Shown here: one piece after another, positions 13,867 through 13,921 of the stretch | How positions within the stretch are numbered: position 1 is the stretch's first letter | Layout of the letters: each line of letters begins with the position of its first letter | From: Prolixibacteraceae bacterium | GTDB lineage: Bacteria > Bacteroidota > Bacteroidia > Bacteroidales > Prolixibacteraceae | DNA: 13,921 bases | Assembly (NCBI GenBank): GCA_014380255.1 | Contig: JACMKG010000223.1 | Coordinates: 1 to 13,921 of the forward strand | Direction: 5' to 3' | Notes under the pieces: generated by a model | Told to the model about the DNA's origin: nothing | Databases searched by the model: none | The model's input: only the letters and a program-made list of their open reading frames with translations | Translations under genes and position numbers: made by a program

Positions 13867-13921
13867 TAAGTCGGACGCATGCTTGAATGTCGTATTTAAA
13901 TATATTCTTTTAAGTAATGGG

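Noticed and set aside
1..13921. A defence system, CRISPR array or mobile island
   Set aside because: All recognisable genes are metabolic or housekeeping in type, no array of regularly spaced repeats is present, and no integrase, transposase or toxin-antitoxin pair is seen.

Overview
The window looks like a chromosomal segment from a member of the Bacteroidota, probably class Bacteroidia. The main evidence is a 286-residue sigma-70 protein beginning MRQLKI, the compact form typical of this phylum. TAnnTTTG-type -7 boxes lie upstream of several genes, start codons mostly lack Shine-Dalgarno sequences, and the GT4 glycogen synthase/GH57 pair is a Bacteroidia arrangement. The DNA is AT-rich with sparse, AT-rich intergenic regions carrying decayed short repeats. 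I see no plasmid, phage, IS element, tRNA, rRNA or CRISPR.

Layout from left to right. A 5'-truncated gene for a two-helix membrane protein with an lmo0937/DUF5670-like tail (2-469, +) converges on a secreted PQQ-type beta-propeller protein (580-1926, -), with a strong hairpin terminator between them. A 541-nt non-coding stretch follows. Next come an isochorismatase-fold hydrolase (2468-3010, -) and a SIS-only arabinose-5-phosphate isomerase, kdsD (3224-3835, -). kdsD is divergent from sucC (4055-5188, +), whose upstream region has a 22-bp perfect palindrome. sucD (5499-6383, +) follows after an unusually long 310-nt gap holding an inverted-repeat element and a second strong hairpin. A GntR-type regulator with a sugar-binding-protein-like effector domain is at 6567-7580 (+). 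After a 337-nt AT-rich region come a small orphan ORF (7918-8130, +) and a two-gene glycogen operon: GT4 glycogen synthase (8274-9581) and a GH57 protein (9602-10849). A structured 354-nt leader precedes the sigma factor (11204-12064, +), which converges on altronate dehydratase uxaA (12237-13724, -). Two further intergenic repeat families lie at 12104-12167 and 13832-13866.

Functionally the window mixes central metabolism (succinyl-CoA synthetase), storage polysaccharide metabolism, LPS/Kdo precursor synthesis, hexuronate catabolism and transcription control. The genes read as ordinary core genes, and I do not see a defence island or a new multi-gene system. The points most worth checking are a GH57 protein that appears to have lost its catalytic nucleophile, a sigma factor with a changed -35/-33-recognition residue behind a leader that could form alternative RNA structures, the palindrome at sucC, and the structured spacer between sucC and sucD.
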